DNA of 64,000 nt from contig JAPQWV010000017.1 of NCBI GenBank assembly GCA_027422505.1, positions 20,523,501 to 20,587,500 of the forward strand, read 5' to 3'. How positions within the stretch are numbered: position 1 is the stretch's first letter; every line of letters starts with the position of its first letter. The position numbers were made by a program, and so were the translations under genes. The notes under the pieces are model-generated. The model worked only from the letters and a program-made list of their open reading frames with translations. It ran no database searches and was not told the origin of the DNA. Of the stretch, positions 1 to 10,737 are shown in pieces. Origin of the DNA: Craterostigma plantagineum (lineage: Eukaryota > Streptophyta > Magnoliopsida > Lamiales > Linderniaceae).

Positions 1-755
1 GGGAAATATATCGAAATACCGATATACCGTCCTTATTGTATCGAACCGTATCGAAAATATCGAAAATTTTGGCATGCCGAAGTTTTTGGTAAGGTATGAT
101 ACCGTACCGAAAATTTGAAAAATTAGGTATACCGATTATACCGAAATACCGAAATACTAAAAGTTTTAATATTTTATATGTATTTCAAAAAAAATATAAA
201 ATTGATAAAAATATTATAAGGATCTTCATAAATTTATTTAGCTCATAAATTATTAACTATACCCAACTTTCTAAGATTATTGAGGCTCACCATATTTTAC
301 TTACATTAAAAACACAAAAGGAAATACAAAATAGCCGTTTCGTTTTAATTTAGTCTGTATATAAAGTTGTATTTTGTGGTAAAGTTCTTGTCTTATTAAG
401 AAGACTGACTAAAATATGTAAATTATTTAAGGTTATTTTATGAATTAAAAATCTTTTTATTTGGAAAATTGGTGTTATTAATCAATGTTATTGGGCCTAA
501 TGAGTTTGAATTGACTAAAATTCGAAACAACGAACGAGTTACGAGACACGCATGGTAAAAAGCACTCCGTGTGAATGGTATAGAAGGTATGATACCGATA
601 TCATATCGAAATTTCGGTATGATACCGTATCGAAATTTAAGGTATACCGAAATTGGTATGACATTGATATGATTTTTTTCGATATCGAAATTTCGGTACG
701 GTATACGGTATCATATTTTGGTATTATATACCGTACCGAATCACCCCTATACACG
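1..755. mobile_element. hAT-like inverted-repeat element (left end outside window)
   Basis: Both flanks of an AT-rich core (about 170-560) are dense in variants of the palindromic words ataccgaaat and cgaaatttcggta. They occur at 1-160 and again, in mixed orientation, at 580-745. The right end runs into tcaccccta, the usual terminal word of plant hAT-like non-autonomous elements with CGGTA/CCGAAA subterminal repeats. No transposase is visible. The overlapping ORFs on both strands at 539-788 are translations of this palindromic repeat and not genes. The left terminus is not in the window, so family and target duplication cannot be confirmed. Confidence 0.5.
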
Positions 756-1345
756 ACACCCCTTTGCTATAATATAATAATGGAATGATATTTTGGAACT
801 TTCGACACACATGTATGTTTTTTACTGAAAAAGACATGTATGTTTTTTAATGAAAAAGATTGGGTGAAGCAGCACACATGTGTCGCATCTCCATCACCAT
901 CAGCTAATGTGATGTGTTGGTTCATGAATTCTTTCATGTTCACAAATCAGTCCTCAGGCCAACTTTAAATTGGGCTTTAAGATACATCCAAGTAATTTGT
1001 TTTAAAGCACATGGGTAGTAGTAAGTAGTATGTTTAAATTGGTAAGTTACACTTCATTCCACAAATATACGCATACCAAATAAAAAATAGACAAACACAC
1101 GATAGATGTATGTAATGAGATAATGTACATATTATTTTGCGTATTCCTTCCGTTCAAGCCTTGTTAATATTCTTCTTCCTCACGATATCTTCTTGGGTGT
1201 GCTTATCATCGTCTATGGTTAGGACCAAAGCCTTAGTACCGTGGGGCCCATCCACGTAATCGCCTTGCACGCTGACGCGTTCTTCCTGCGAATCACATCC
1301 TTATTAGTCTCTCCTTCGCTCTTTCTACCATCTCTCCATAGCAGC
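756..1345. other. intergenic, no gene seen
   Basis: AT-rich sequence becoming more mixed after 1140. I see no ORF of note and no RNA gene. The last bases (1341-1345, gcagc) abut the 5' LTR of the next element and match the 3' flank (14342-14346, tcagc) at four of five positions, as expected of an aged target-site duplication. Confidence 0.5.
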
Positions 1346-2108
1346 TGTTACCCGGCTATTACATACTCTGTGATAAAATACCCGGCCCGTCTCAACTAGC
1401 ATAACCACCTTACTCAAAGAATGACCCCTATCATTCGGCGCCTCGGGTTGGCCCGAATCTTCCCGGGAAGAAGGACCCAGGCCAGCAATGGAGAGCCCAC
1501 ATCAGAAGCACCCCGAGGACATCAAAATGTCCCTCGGCCCTGAGGACAACTACACGAGACCTAGCAAAGGGATTAGTAAACCCTCGGGTCATTGTCCGGG
1601 CCCCGGGGGCAAATTAGTAGACCCTCGGGTAATTGTACCGAGGCCCGGGGGCAATCAGAGACTTTGGCTTCCCACACAAGAAACTGCCACGATCTTCACT
1701 CTGTGAATAGGTGACGAGCAACTGCCATAATAGAAGCCATTATGAAGACGTGATCGTGGGTAGGCAGTGGCCGAGTCCGAGAAAAACGGTAAAGGGGTGA
1801 AACTGCCCAAAAACCGCCCCAACTCAGATCTCCTAAAAAGACTGCAAGTCCCGCCCAGAACAGGTATCGATTTCTTACGTATCCTACCGTTACTCTGCTA
1901 AATTAATCACTCACGTACACACTTGAACACACCATTTTTATGCTACTTCACGCCTGGAACATGGAAATCACCCTCTTGACCTAGGCAAGAGGGTAAACGA
2001 CCCCACAACCTTTACCTGTTTTCAAGTCTTCAGGCAGCATTCGCTGCGGAATTAAGGCGGGAGGAAGTCCGTTAACCGTCGAATGCGGTAGATCCATTTT
2101 TGGCAGCA
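1346..2108 (+). repeat. 5' LTR of the Tat element
   Basis: Direct repeat of 13575-14341. It starts TGTTACCCGGCTATTACAT and shares nearly all its length with the 3' copy apart from scattered substitutions and short indels. The promoter position reads cctaaaaag at 1832-1840, where the 3' LTR has CCTATAAAG, so this copy seems to have lost its TATA box. The small ORF at 1488-1706 lies entirely in LTR sequence and is not a gene. Confidence 0.93.
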
Positions 2109-2131
2109 TCAACTTAGCGCCGTCTGTGGGA
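2109..2131 (+). other. primer-binding-site region of the Tat element
   Basis: Directly after the LTR, the stretch tagcgccgtctgtggg resembles the TGGCGCCG-type primer sites common in plant Ty3/gypsy elements, with G changed to A at its second base. I do not assign the tRNA. Confidence 0.6.
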
Positions 2132-2163
2132 AACTCTAGTTTCTTGTAAAGAAGAAATTTAGT

Positions 2164-3640
2164 ATGGTGGTTGTCGAAAATGATCGCGAGCCGCCACCGA
2201 CGGTAACGGGCCGAACCTAACCGATCCGGCCGTGATGTTCGCTGCGGTCATGCAAGAAATGCGGAGGATCGGGGCTGATGTTGGACGGGAAGATGGCCAG
2301 CGCGAGGCAGAGGGAGAGCATGATGCCGAATCAGGGACTGGAGAACGCAGCGATGATGACCATACCCTAGCCTCGATGCAGAGGAGAGCCCGAGCCGACA
2401 GAAGAAGACGCGCGGACCATCAACGCGCTGACCAACAAACGGCCGACTTAGAAAGAATGAGGAGGAGATTCGCCAACTTCAGAATCTCGCAAACCCGCCA
2501 GAAGCTCCCATCCTCCCTCGCGCCTCGCCCTTTCCGCCCGAGGTTCTCGCGGCTCCGTTGCCCGGGCACTTCCGATCTTTCGAGATGGGAAAGTATGACG
2601 GTTCTGGACCCCCGAGGACCACTTGGCCGCTTTTGAAGGCAACGCGGCATTATACCAGCTAAGCGACCCTGTTAAATACCGACTCTTTGTGACTACTTTG
2701 ACGAGAGGAGCTCAACAATGGACTTTTTGAAGGACTTCTCGAGCAACAGAAGACGGCACTCATCGGCAGTAAAGCTGTTAAACATAAAACAGGCTGACAG
2801 AGAGAGCTTAAGAGACTATCTTCGACGTTTCAATCAAGTGAAAATGGAGGTCCCCAATATCGCACCCCAATTGCCTTATCGGGGCATTTCACCACGGCCT
2901 GAGAGACGGGGATTTATTCAGATCGCTAGTGAAGAAAATCCAACCACAGTGGAGGAGTTGATAACTCGGGTGGAAAAGTATGTTCGGGTTGAAGAGTCGC
3001 AGGCCCGGGAACCTGAGGATAGGAAACGCAAGAGTCCTCCTCGAGAACGTCGAAAGAGCCCACCGAGAAATCAAGACCGCAGAATATTCCTCGAAGGGAT
3101 GATCGCCCTTACCCGTATTAACACTTCACGAGCGGACTACCCGAAGCTACGGGTGAACAAACTTCGGGCGTTAGAAATATACGAGGAGAACGATTTCCTC
3201 CGCCGACCCCCATACATCGATGGCAACCCGAGGAGACCAGTATCTAACACCTACTGCAATTACCACCACGAATACGGACATACCACAGAGGAACGTTTTC
3301 AGCTAAATCGAGAGTTAGAAAAGTTAATCGCAACCAAACCCGAGGCTCGAGCCAAGCTTGCTTGGGAAGATGGCGGCTTCGGGACCAGGCCCAGATATCC
3401 TGGGGCGGGGAATCGTTCTAACACCCGACAAGACCGCCAACCTCATAATCAGAAAGAAGCGCCGAGAAGGACACCAGAGAGAGACGAAAGACGAGGCCCG
3501 AGGCCGGTAGGAAACGACACCCAAAGGAATCAGGACAATAGAGACACGGGACGACGGAGATCACCAGAAAGAAATGCACCACGACAGATCAACATAATCT
3601 CGGGAGGGCCTACAGGAGGAGATTCCAATCGGGCAAGGAA
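2164..3640 (+). pseudogene. gag of the Tat element (frameshifted)
   Basis: Retrotransposon gag (structural nucleocapsid-like protein). An ATG at 2164 opens a short frame ending after 18 codons. The reading then shifts to the frame with MQEMRR at 2250. Gag-domain words such as FEMGKYDGSG (2580-2610), YQLSDPVKYR and RGAQQW (2650-2725) follow in changing frames, and a long open frame from 2718 carries the rest. Words such as NIKQADRESLRDYLRRF and TTVEELITRVEKYV are typical of this family. A CNYHHEYGHTTEERF stretch (about 3255-3300) resembles the Tat gag zinc-like CxxH motif, but the expected second Cys is Arg. At least three frame breaks are needed to read it through. Confidence 0.82.
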
Positions 3641-3699
3641 GGCCGGAGTTCGCCGATTGGAAAACTTTGAAATCAAAACAGGAAGTAAGCGGTCGGGAC

Positions 3700-4200
3700 C
3701 TACCATCAGCTTTGGTCCCAAGGATTTCCATGGAGGAGACGACTCACACGAGGACGCCCTAGTCATTCGAGCTGAGGTAGCCAACCATGACGTGGGCAGG
3801 GTCTTCGTCGATAATGGAAGTTCTGTCATCATAATATACAAGAAGCCCTCGATCAAATGGACTTGGGAGCATATCCTATGGACAAAGTGGAAACGGCTCT
3901 GTTTGGCTTCACAAGGACACTGCATCGAGGCGGTGGGAATCCTACATCTCCCACTCACCCTCGGGGAAGGTGACACCCGGGAAAACGCGGATCGCGCCAT
4001 TCATGTTCGTCAACGGAACGAGCCCATACAACATCATCCTCGGGAGACCTGCCCTGACCTCTTTCATGATCGCATCGGTTCTACACCAGTAGATAAAATT
4101 CCCCATAGGAGACAAGGTTGGAAAAGTTTTGGGAGATCGCAAAATGGCCAGAAAATGCTATGTGAAAGAGGTTCGCGTAGAAATCAATTCCTCGCGTACC
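3700..4200 (+). pseudogene. aspartic protease region of the Tat element (active site changed)
   Basis: Retropepsin that would cleave the polyprotein. The frame continues from gag. At 3748 the words HEDALVIRAEVANHDV and RVFVDNGSS match the family, where the catalytic triplet is normally D-S-G or D-T-G. Here it is D-N-G (codons 3810-3818), which should impair catalysis. Downstream conserved words appear in other frames, for example LGEGDT and a GRPALTSF-type word, so the domain is also frameshifted. Confidence 0.75.
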
Positions 4201-4239
4201 CGAAGAGAGGATCATCCAAGGGGGAGAGAAATGTTCTAA

Positions 4240-6000
4240 CCATCGGAATGACTAAAATGGAAGACAAGGAAGAAGAAACTGAGGAAGTAACGATCAACCC
4301 GCCGGAGGTAACAGTCAAGATCTCCAAGGGTTTACCTCGAGACCTCAAGGAGGACTTGATCGGATTACTAAAAGGAATAAGGATGTATTCGCATGGACGT
4401 CTCAGGACATGGTAGGCATAGACCGGGAAATCATCGAACATAAGCTGAATGTCTCTCGAACCACCCGACCCATTTTCCAAAAGAGGAGACATCTCAACGC
4501 AGAGAAAGACGCCGAGGCACGACGCCAGGTCGAGGAACTTCTCGAAGCAGGCCACATTCGGGAGGTCCAGTTTCCTACATTGCTTTCTAACGTGGTCTTG
4601 GTCCCGAAGTCTTCGGGCAAGTGGCGTATGTATGTGGACTTCCGGAACCTAAACGAAGCATGCCCGAAAGATTGTTGCCCTTTACCTCGGATAGACCAGC
4701 TGGTGGATTCGACCTCGGGACACGAGGTACTTTGCTTCCTCGACGCCTTCCAAGGGTACAACCAGATCCTACTCGCCAAGGAAGATCAAGAGAAGACAAG
4801 CTTCTAACCGCCGGAGGGACTACTGTTACACTGTCATGCCCTTCGGATTGAAAAACGCCGGTGCAACCTACCAGAGGCTGATGGACAAAGTCTTCAAGGA
4901 CCAGATCGGGAGAAATGTAGAGGTCTATGTCGACGATATTTTGATTAAATCTCGAGAGCAAAGCTGCTTCTTGGCCGATGTCCAAGAAACAATCTCGACC
5001 GCTCAAAGATACAACCTAAAGATGAACCCCAGCAAGTGCACCTTTGGAGTCAGTTCGGGAAAGTTCTTAGGTACATGGTAACAAGGAGAGGAATCGAGGC
5101 CAACCCCGACAAGATCAAGGCTTTGATGGATATGACATTCCCCCGGAGTCTAAATGAGGTTCAAAGACTGACAGGAAGGATCACAGCCCTCTCACGGTTC
5201 ATTTCCCGATCTGCCGACCGTAGTTTACCATTCTTCAAGGTGTTGCGCAAAGTCCAAAAACTTTGAATGGACACCCGAGTATGAGAAGGCCTTCCAAGAT
5301 TTGAAGGAATATTTGAAGAAGTTGCCCGTGCTTAATAAACCACTGCCCGGGGAGGAACTGATAGTCTATCTGGCAGCGTCCCCTCGGGCCATAAGCTCTG
5401 TGTTGGTTCGAGAAGAGAGAAAAAGTACAGAAACCTATCTACTTCGTAAGTCCCATCCCGAAGGGTCCCGAGACAAGGTACACGAACTCCGAGAAACTAC
5501 TACTAGCCCTGCTTATTACGGCCAGGAAACTAAGACCCTATTTTCTGTGGCACCCCATCGTGGTGCTAACAAACCACCCGATTGGGAAAATCGCCACTCG
5601 TCCCGACATCTCAGGAGAGAAGTCAAGTGGTCAACGGAGTTGGGAGAATACGACATCCAATTCAAGCCTCGGGCTGCAATCAAAGCACATGCATTGGCTG
5701 ACTTCATGGTGGAAAGGTTGGAGATGGTCCGAGGAGATATGGAAGATGTTTGTGGATGGCTCTTCCTGCAGCTCAGGGAATGGAGTCGGGATACTCCTCA
5801 TATCGCTTGGGGAGAGGAGACCAACCTGGCCATTAGGTTGAATTACAAGGCATCAAACAACGAGACAGAGTACGAGGCGCTACTTGCTGGACTTCGAGCA
5901 GCAAGGAGAATGGGAATCCACGCTTGGTGGTACACTCGGACTCTCAACTCGTGGTCCAACAGTTGGAAGAAAACTTTGCCATCAAAGGCCAAAATTTAGA
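4240..6000 (+). pseudogene. reverse transcriptase and dual RNase H of the Tat element
   Basis: RT words appear in order: VEELLEAGHIREVQFP, VLVPKSSGKWRMYVDFR, NEACPKDCCPLPRID (4409-4807), then MPFGLKNAGATYQR and the catalytic YVDD at 4926-4937. Frame changes occur near 4807-4836 and 5080. The connection and RNase H follow: VYLAASPRAISSVLV at about 5370 and a tether ending in AHALADFMVE near 5690. A second RNase H starts at about 5735 with WKMFVDGSSCSSGNG, and KASNNETEYEALLAGL follows near 5850. This second domain matches the archaeal-type RNase H known from the plant Tat group. Several frameshifts break the product. Confidence 0.88.
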
Positions 6001-7419
6001 GAAATACGCGAAGGCATTTAGGAAATCAAGGGAAGCTTCGAAGAACTCCAGATCATTTTAATCACTCGAGCTCAGAACGAGAAGGCAGACCAAATAGCTA
6101 AGTGGGCCAGCGCCATCGGACCACTCGAGGAGAAAGGAAGGGTCCTAACCATCTGGCAGGTCGAAGACCAAAACGTGCCCGATCCGGATATAGCCCGAGA
6201 CGATTGGAGGCACGAGATTTACCAGTACCTACGTCACAAACTTCTTCCCGAGGATAAAGCCCTAGCTCGGAAACTCCTGCGAAAGGGCCCAACATTTCAC
6301 CTTGATCGACACGACACTGTTCAAAAGATCTTTCGCCGGACCTATCTTGCGATGCATTTCTAAGGAAGAGGGGGAATATGTCCTTCAGGAGATTCACGAG
6401 GAATCTGCGGGAGCCACATCGGGAGTCGGGCGTTGGTGAGAAAGGCACTCGTCGCAGGATTCTTCTGGTCAACAATGAAAGGAGATGCCGTGAAAACAGT
6501 CCGAAGTTGCCTCAGTTGTCAGAAACACGCAAGCTTGCAAAGAATGCCCGCAGAAGCCATGAAATCAGTGACATCCCCATGCCCTTTCGATCAATGGGGA
6601 CTCGATATCGTCGGACCATTCTCTGGGAATGTTGCTCAAAAGAAGATTTTACTGGTAGCTGTGGACTACTTCTCGAAGTGGGTTGAAGCCGAGGCCATGG
6701 CCAAGATCATTGAAGCAGCCATCACAGCATTCATTGGAAAAATATCATCTGTCGCTACGGGATACCGAGGAGACTGGTATCTGATAATGGAAGGCAATTC
6801 AGTGGAAAGAAGCTAAAGGAATGGTGCGACGAACTCGGAATAGAACAAATCTTCACTTCGGTGGCATACCTCAAAGCAACGGCCAGGTAGAGGTGACCAA
6901 TCGCACCATCGTACAAGGATTGAAGACCCGCCTCGAGGGGCTGAGAAATCGTGGTTCAACGAGCTTCAAAGTGTCCTCTGGTTATACAGAACTACTACTC
7001 AAGAGGGAACCAGCGAGACTCCTTTAGCCTGGTCTATGGGAGTGAAGCAGTGCTGCCCGCGGAAATTGGCATGGAAAGTGCTCGACTCCTCACTTACCCT
7101 GAAGATAACGATCAACTCCGCGGCCGAAGACCTCGACCTAATCGAGGAAGGAAGAGAGAGAGCCGCCATAGATGACCGCCTACCAGAGGAGAATGATTAA
7201 ATCCTACAACCGTCGAGTCCGAGGCAAGAAGTATGAGGAAGGGGACTTAGTGATGAAAGAGATAACCAAGAGGGAAGAAAGAAGTTAGAGCCTAAGTTCG
7301 AAGGACCTTATCGTATCATCAGAAAAGTAGGAGAAGCCTCCTATTATCTCGAGGACGCTAGTGGGAAACAGCTCGATCGCCCGTGGAATGCCCGCAAGCT
7401 GCAGAAGTATTATCCCTAG
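6001..7419 (+). pseudogene. integrase of the Tat element
   Basis: Inserts the cDNA into the genome. The zinc-finger half shows VRSCLSCQKH near 6500. The DDE core is recognisable: WGLDIVGPF (Asp codon 6604-6606), SDNG (Asp 6783-6785) and NGQVEVTNRT (Glu 6890-6892), in three different frames. The C-terminal barrel region gives KFEGPYRIIRKVGEASYYL and ends at NARKLQKYYP with TAG at 7417-7419. The catalytic residues survive but frameshifts near 6750, 6830 and 7000-7200 break the protein. Confidence 0.88.
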
Positions 7420-7613
7420 AGGGGGGTACCCTTATTATGCATTTGTTTCCTTTGAGTTTCTATATACCTTTCTAGCTTGCTTCTATCGCTTTGAGATGTA
7501 AGCTATACCAAATTATTAATGGAGTTTGCTTTCTTTCTATACGAGGAACGTTCGAGCAAAAACTTAAAGTACTAAAAGACATGAAGACCCGGTAGAAGAC
7601 ATTCCACCTCCTA

Positions 7614-7941
7614 AGAAGGCCCCTCGGGACATCTCCTCTCGGGTAATATAAATCGCGCATACTGAATTCCCTCTGCGAGAAGCTGAGATACTCTTCCCCC
7701 AAGGGGAAGTTAGATTTTTGCGCACACTGATATCCCTCTACGCGAGGCAACGCCACCTCTATATAAGCTAGAGGCAAAGAAGGCCCCTCGGGACATCTCC
7801 CATCGGGTAATATAAATCGCGCACACTGAATTCCCTCTGCGAGAGGCTGAGACACTCTTTCCCCAAGGGGAAGTAGGATTTTCTGCGCACACTGATATCC
7901 CCCTACGCGAGGCAGCGCCACCTCTATATAAGTTAGAGGCA
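7614..7941 (+). repeat. two tandem 164-bp repeats downstream of pol
   Basis: 7614-7777 and 7778-7941 are near-identical head-to-tail copies. Each holds gaaggcccctcgggacatct near its start and a cctctatataag word near its end. Such tandem repeats between pol and the 3' part are known in Tat-group elements and can seed satellite arrays. The minus-strand ORF spanning them reads the repeat twice and is not a gene. Confidence 0.88.
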
Positions 7942-8230
7942 CAGAAGAAATAATCTCAATCGGACACCAGGGCCCTCCTAGGGATCGGGGGGACGCCCTC
8001 GACCCGAGGCAAGGGACCTCACCCTCCAATAATCGTCAAGAGCAATAGGGACGGAAATAATAAGCATCAAGCAATCAAGCAAGAGGCAATGTTCAGGTAA
8101 CTAAAAATCCTTTATTTATACGATACTTCAAATGTACAACAGAGAAATGGGAGGGTCAGGAAACAAAAGCATCTACGGAAAGTAAGGAAAAACGAAGACT
8201 AAAAACTAAACCCCAAAGAAAGCCATCAAA

Positions 8231-9991
8231 CTAATCCTTCTCGGCTGGACCGCCTCCTCGAGAGGCATCGCTATCTTCGCCTAACTCAAACTCATCCCAA
8301 AGGCTTTTCCCCTTTACTGGCTTCGGCGGCGAACGCCGAGGGGCCAAGGCCATAAAAGTCGCCTCAGGATTTAGGAAACTGAAGAGATGTGCATTTTCTG
8401 GAAAGTCATTCGCCCTAATCTAAGACAAGCACCCCTGAAACCCGAAGTTGAAGTACATGGTGGCCGCCTCGGACACCTTCTCCACAGGGACCTGCTTAGG
8501 GTTGGGCTGATTCTCGACTGCGACGGATCTCTCGCTCCGAGTGAAGCTCTTGGCGAAGCTTGCCGACCTCAAACTGAGCCCTGGCCAATTGATCCTTCAA
8601 GCGACCCACCTCTTGAGCTTCTTCACTGACTCGCATGGTCATCTTCACATTGCAAGACCGCGCCGATTCAGTCATTTTCTGCTAAAGGCGATATCGCCGA
8701 ACCCCCTCACAAGACAAGGAATAAGCCTGAAGACAAAAGGAAGAAATCAAAACAAAACTCGATCAAAGAAGGAAAAAGCTGAATCTACCTGACCCAGGGA
8801 CAAGGCCCACTCCTTCCAGAAACAACCATCAGATAGCTCCTTGGCAAAGTCCTTCTCCTCAAGAGTAAGGAAGTTCATCATATAAGATAGAGAAGACTCC
8901 CCATCTTTCTCCAACAGGAAAGGGGGGTGAAGAGAAGGTCGGGGGAAGAAGGACCTTCGCGCAAAGAAACATGAGGCGTAGGAGGTGATGGCCTTACTCG
9001 CTTAGGTCGCCCCACTTCTTGACGTGGAGTCGACGCCTCACCTTCGGGAATATCTACTGAAGGCTCACCACACTCCCTACGCGCACGTACCGAGACACCT
9101 CTAGTATGAATAGCCAGGACGGGCAGGACACCCGAATCATCGCTTACTGAAGAAAAAGAAACAGTCAAGGAATGGAAACTAAGGAAGAGCATACCTAGAA
9201 CGCGAGGAGAAGCAGCCACCCCAACAGGAACGTCAGATACCAACTCCTTCACAGAGAAGCTTCGGCCATCGACCCGATCCATGAATGCCTGTAATAGGTC
9301 GGGGTCATTACCCGAAGCTTGACAATGATCTCGCCACTGAAGTAAGGAGAACCGGCGATCTCGGTGCTGGGGCGAAGGACGTACATAGAAGAACTTGTTA
9401 ATCCATCCTTTGGTGGCGGCGAAGTTGTCATGAAAGACATCAGTGGAAGGAACAAAAACAAACTTGCCAACATCTCTCTCGCACACACGGATGAAATTAA
9501 GGACAGTTCAATGGTAAGAGGGAAACTAAGTCCGCGGGCGATGGCAGCTAGAGCTAGGAGCAAGCTACAAGAGTTAGGAAATATCTGGCCCGGGGAGATG
9601 CCTAAGGCTTCACAAAGGTCAAGAAGGAAAAAGGGTATAGGAAACCTCAGCCCCATATCTACTTTGTCAGTGAAGAATGTCAAAAAGCCAGTAGGGGCGA
9701 AGACGCCACTTGCAAGGGTCCGGGCAGCTGACACCTTTATTTGATACCACGAGAAGTTCACCTTGGATCGAGCCTCCTCCGCTTCAGCGGACCATCGGGC
9801 TAAGTTCTTACGGTAACTTTTATCCTCATCATCTCCTCGAGGGAGCAGCAACTTCACGTTGGAAGTCGGATCGGGCTTTACACCCGAATCAAAGCGAAGA
9901 CTCAAAGAACCACCAAAATCGAAAGGAACATGCTCTGTTTGGGAAAACAGGCAGCAACACGCTTACCCTTGGAAGAGGAAGAAGAAGCCAT
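8231..9991 (-). pseudogene. antisense ORF unit A of the Tat element (Transposase_28-like), broken
   Basis: Runs opposite to gag-pol. The likely start ATG (9991-9989) begins MASSSSSKGKR. A frame change follows before LSLRFDSGVKPDPTSN (9905). The domain word FTDKVDMGLRFPIPFFLLDL with ISPGQIFPNS resembles the Pfam group called putative gypsy type transposon (Transposase_28), known as the additional antisense ORF of Tat elements. A GWINKFFYV block follows. Two intron-like gaps are visible, one near 9128-9195 (GTATGC to TTCAG) and one at 8788-8727 after SLGQ. A short coiled-coil stretch (EVGRLKDQLARAQFEVGKLR, about 8600) follows. The C-terminal block YFNFGFQGCLS is cut by TAG, then FPENAHLFSFL continues to a stop at 8231. 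Biochemical role unknown. Confidence 0.75.
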
Positions 9992-10074
9992 GGGAGCTTA
10001 AGGGATCACGGAGCACAAGTACAGGGCTATAAGGGCAAAAACGAGAAGGCGGTGAAAATGAAGGCAAGAGGGCT

Positions 10075-10087
10075 CCTATATTTATAG
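10075..10087 (-). promoter_or_regulatory. TATA-like box upstream of antisense ORF A
   Basis: On the minus strand this reads CTATAAATATAGG, about 85 bases before the ATG of ORF unit A. It suggests transcription of the antisense unit from its own promoter. Start site not determined. Confidence 0.5.
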
Positions 10088-10737
10088 TGGGATGTCAGAC
10101 TTGAGAAGGAAGCCAACTATTTTAAAGTTAAAACGGCTAGATCTGACTCGATCCACGATTATCTTGGGATTTCTCACCGAATCTCCGGGCAGACCAGGTT
10201 CCGAAACAGCCGTTGCTAAATTAGTGGATACACCGACTTAGGAATATTCGGGAACGCTTGGGCCAGATTTGCGATTTTTTAGGAAGGACGGAAGACCAAG
10301 TCGGAGCAGCCCTCAACTACAAGTACCTCGGGATATCGCGCCCCTCGAGATGGATACCCGGAAGTTTCATCATGGTGCTCGGATGTATTCACCAAGGACC
10401 TGAGGACCCTTCGGTTAATTCCTCAGGTCGGCAATTGCCGGCTAGCCCCTATCCAGACACACTCAAAGTCCCCGGGACATGAGGTATTAATAATGGAGTA
10501 GTGCCATTGAGGTCGGGTTAGAGGACCCGAGGCAACATACTTCATTAACGAAAATAGGAAGATAGGGAAGCAGAAACATAAAAAGAAAACACAGGAAACA
10601 ACATAAAGAGAATAAGCAATTCCAAACGAAGGAAAGGGAAAGAAGCCCGAAGGCATTACATTCAGATATTATGCCCCGGGGGGCTATGTTCATACAGAAA
10701 GGAAATATATGTATATATATAATAGGGTCCATTACAG

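Noticed and set aside
552..788. ORFs on both strands
   Set aside because: They are overlapping translations of palindromic ataccgaaat-type repeats; composition (Tyr/Ile/Ser/Arg) reflects the repeat.
1488..1706. Small ORFs in the Tat LTRs (also 13652-13942)
   Set aside because: Same LTR sequence in both places, no protein-like conservation, includes LTR landmarks.
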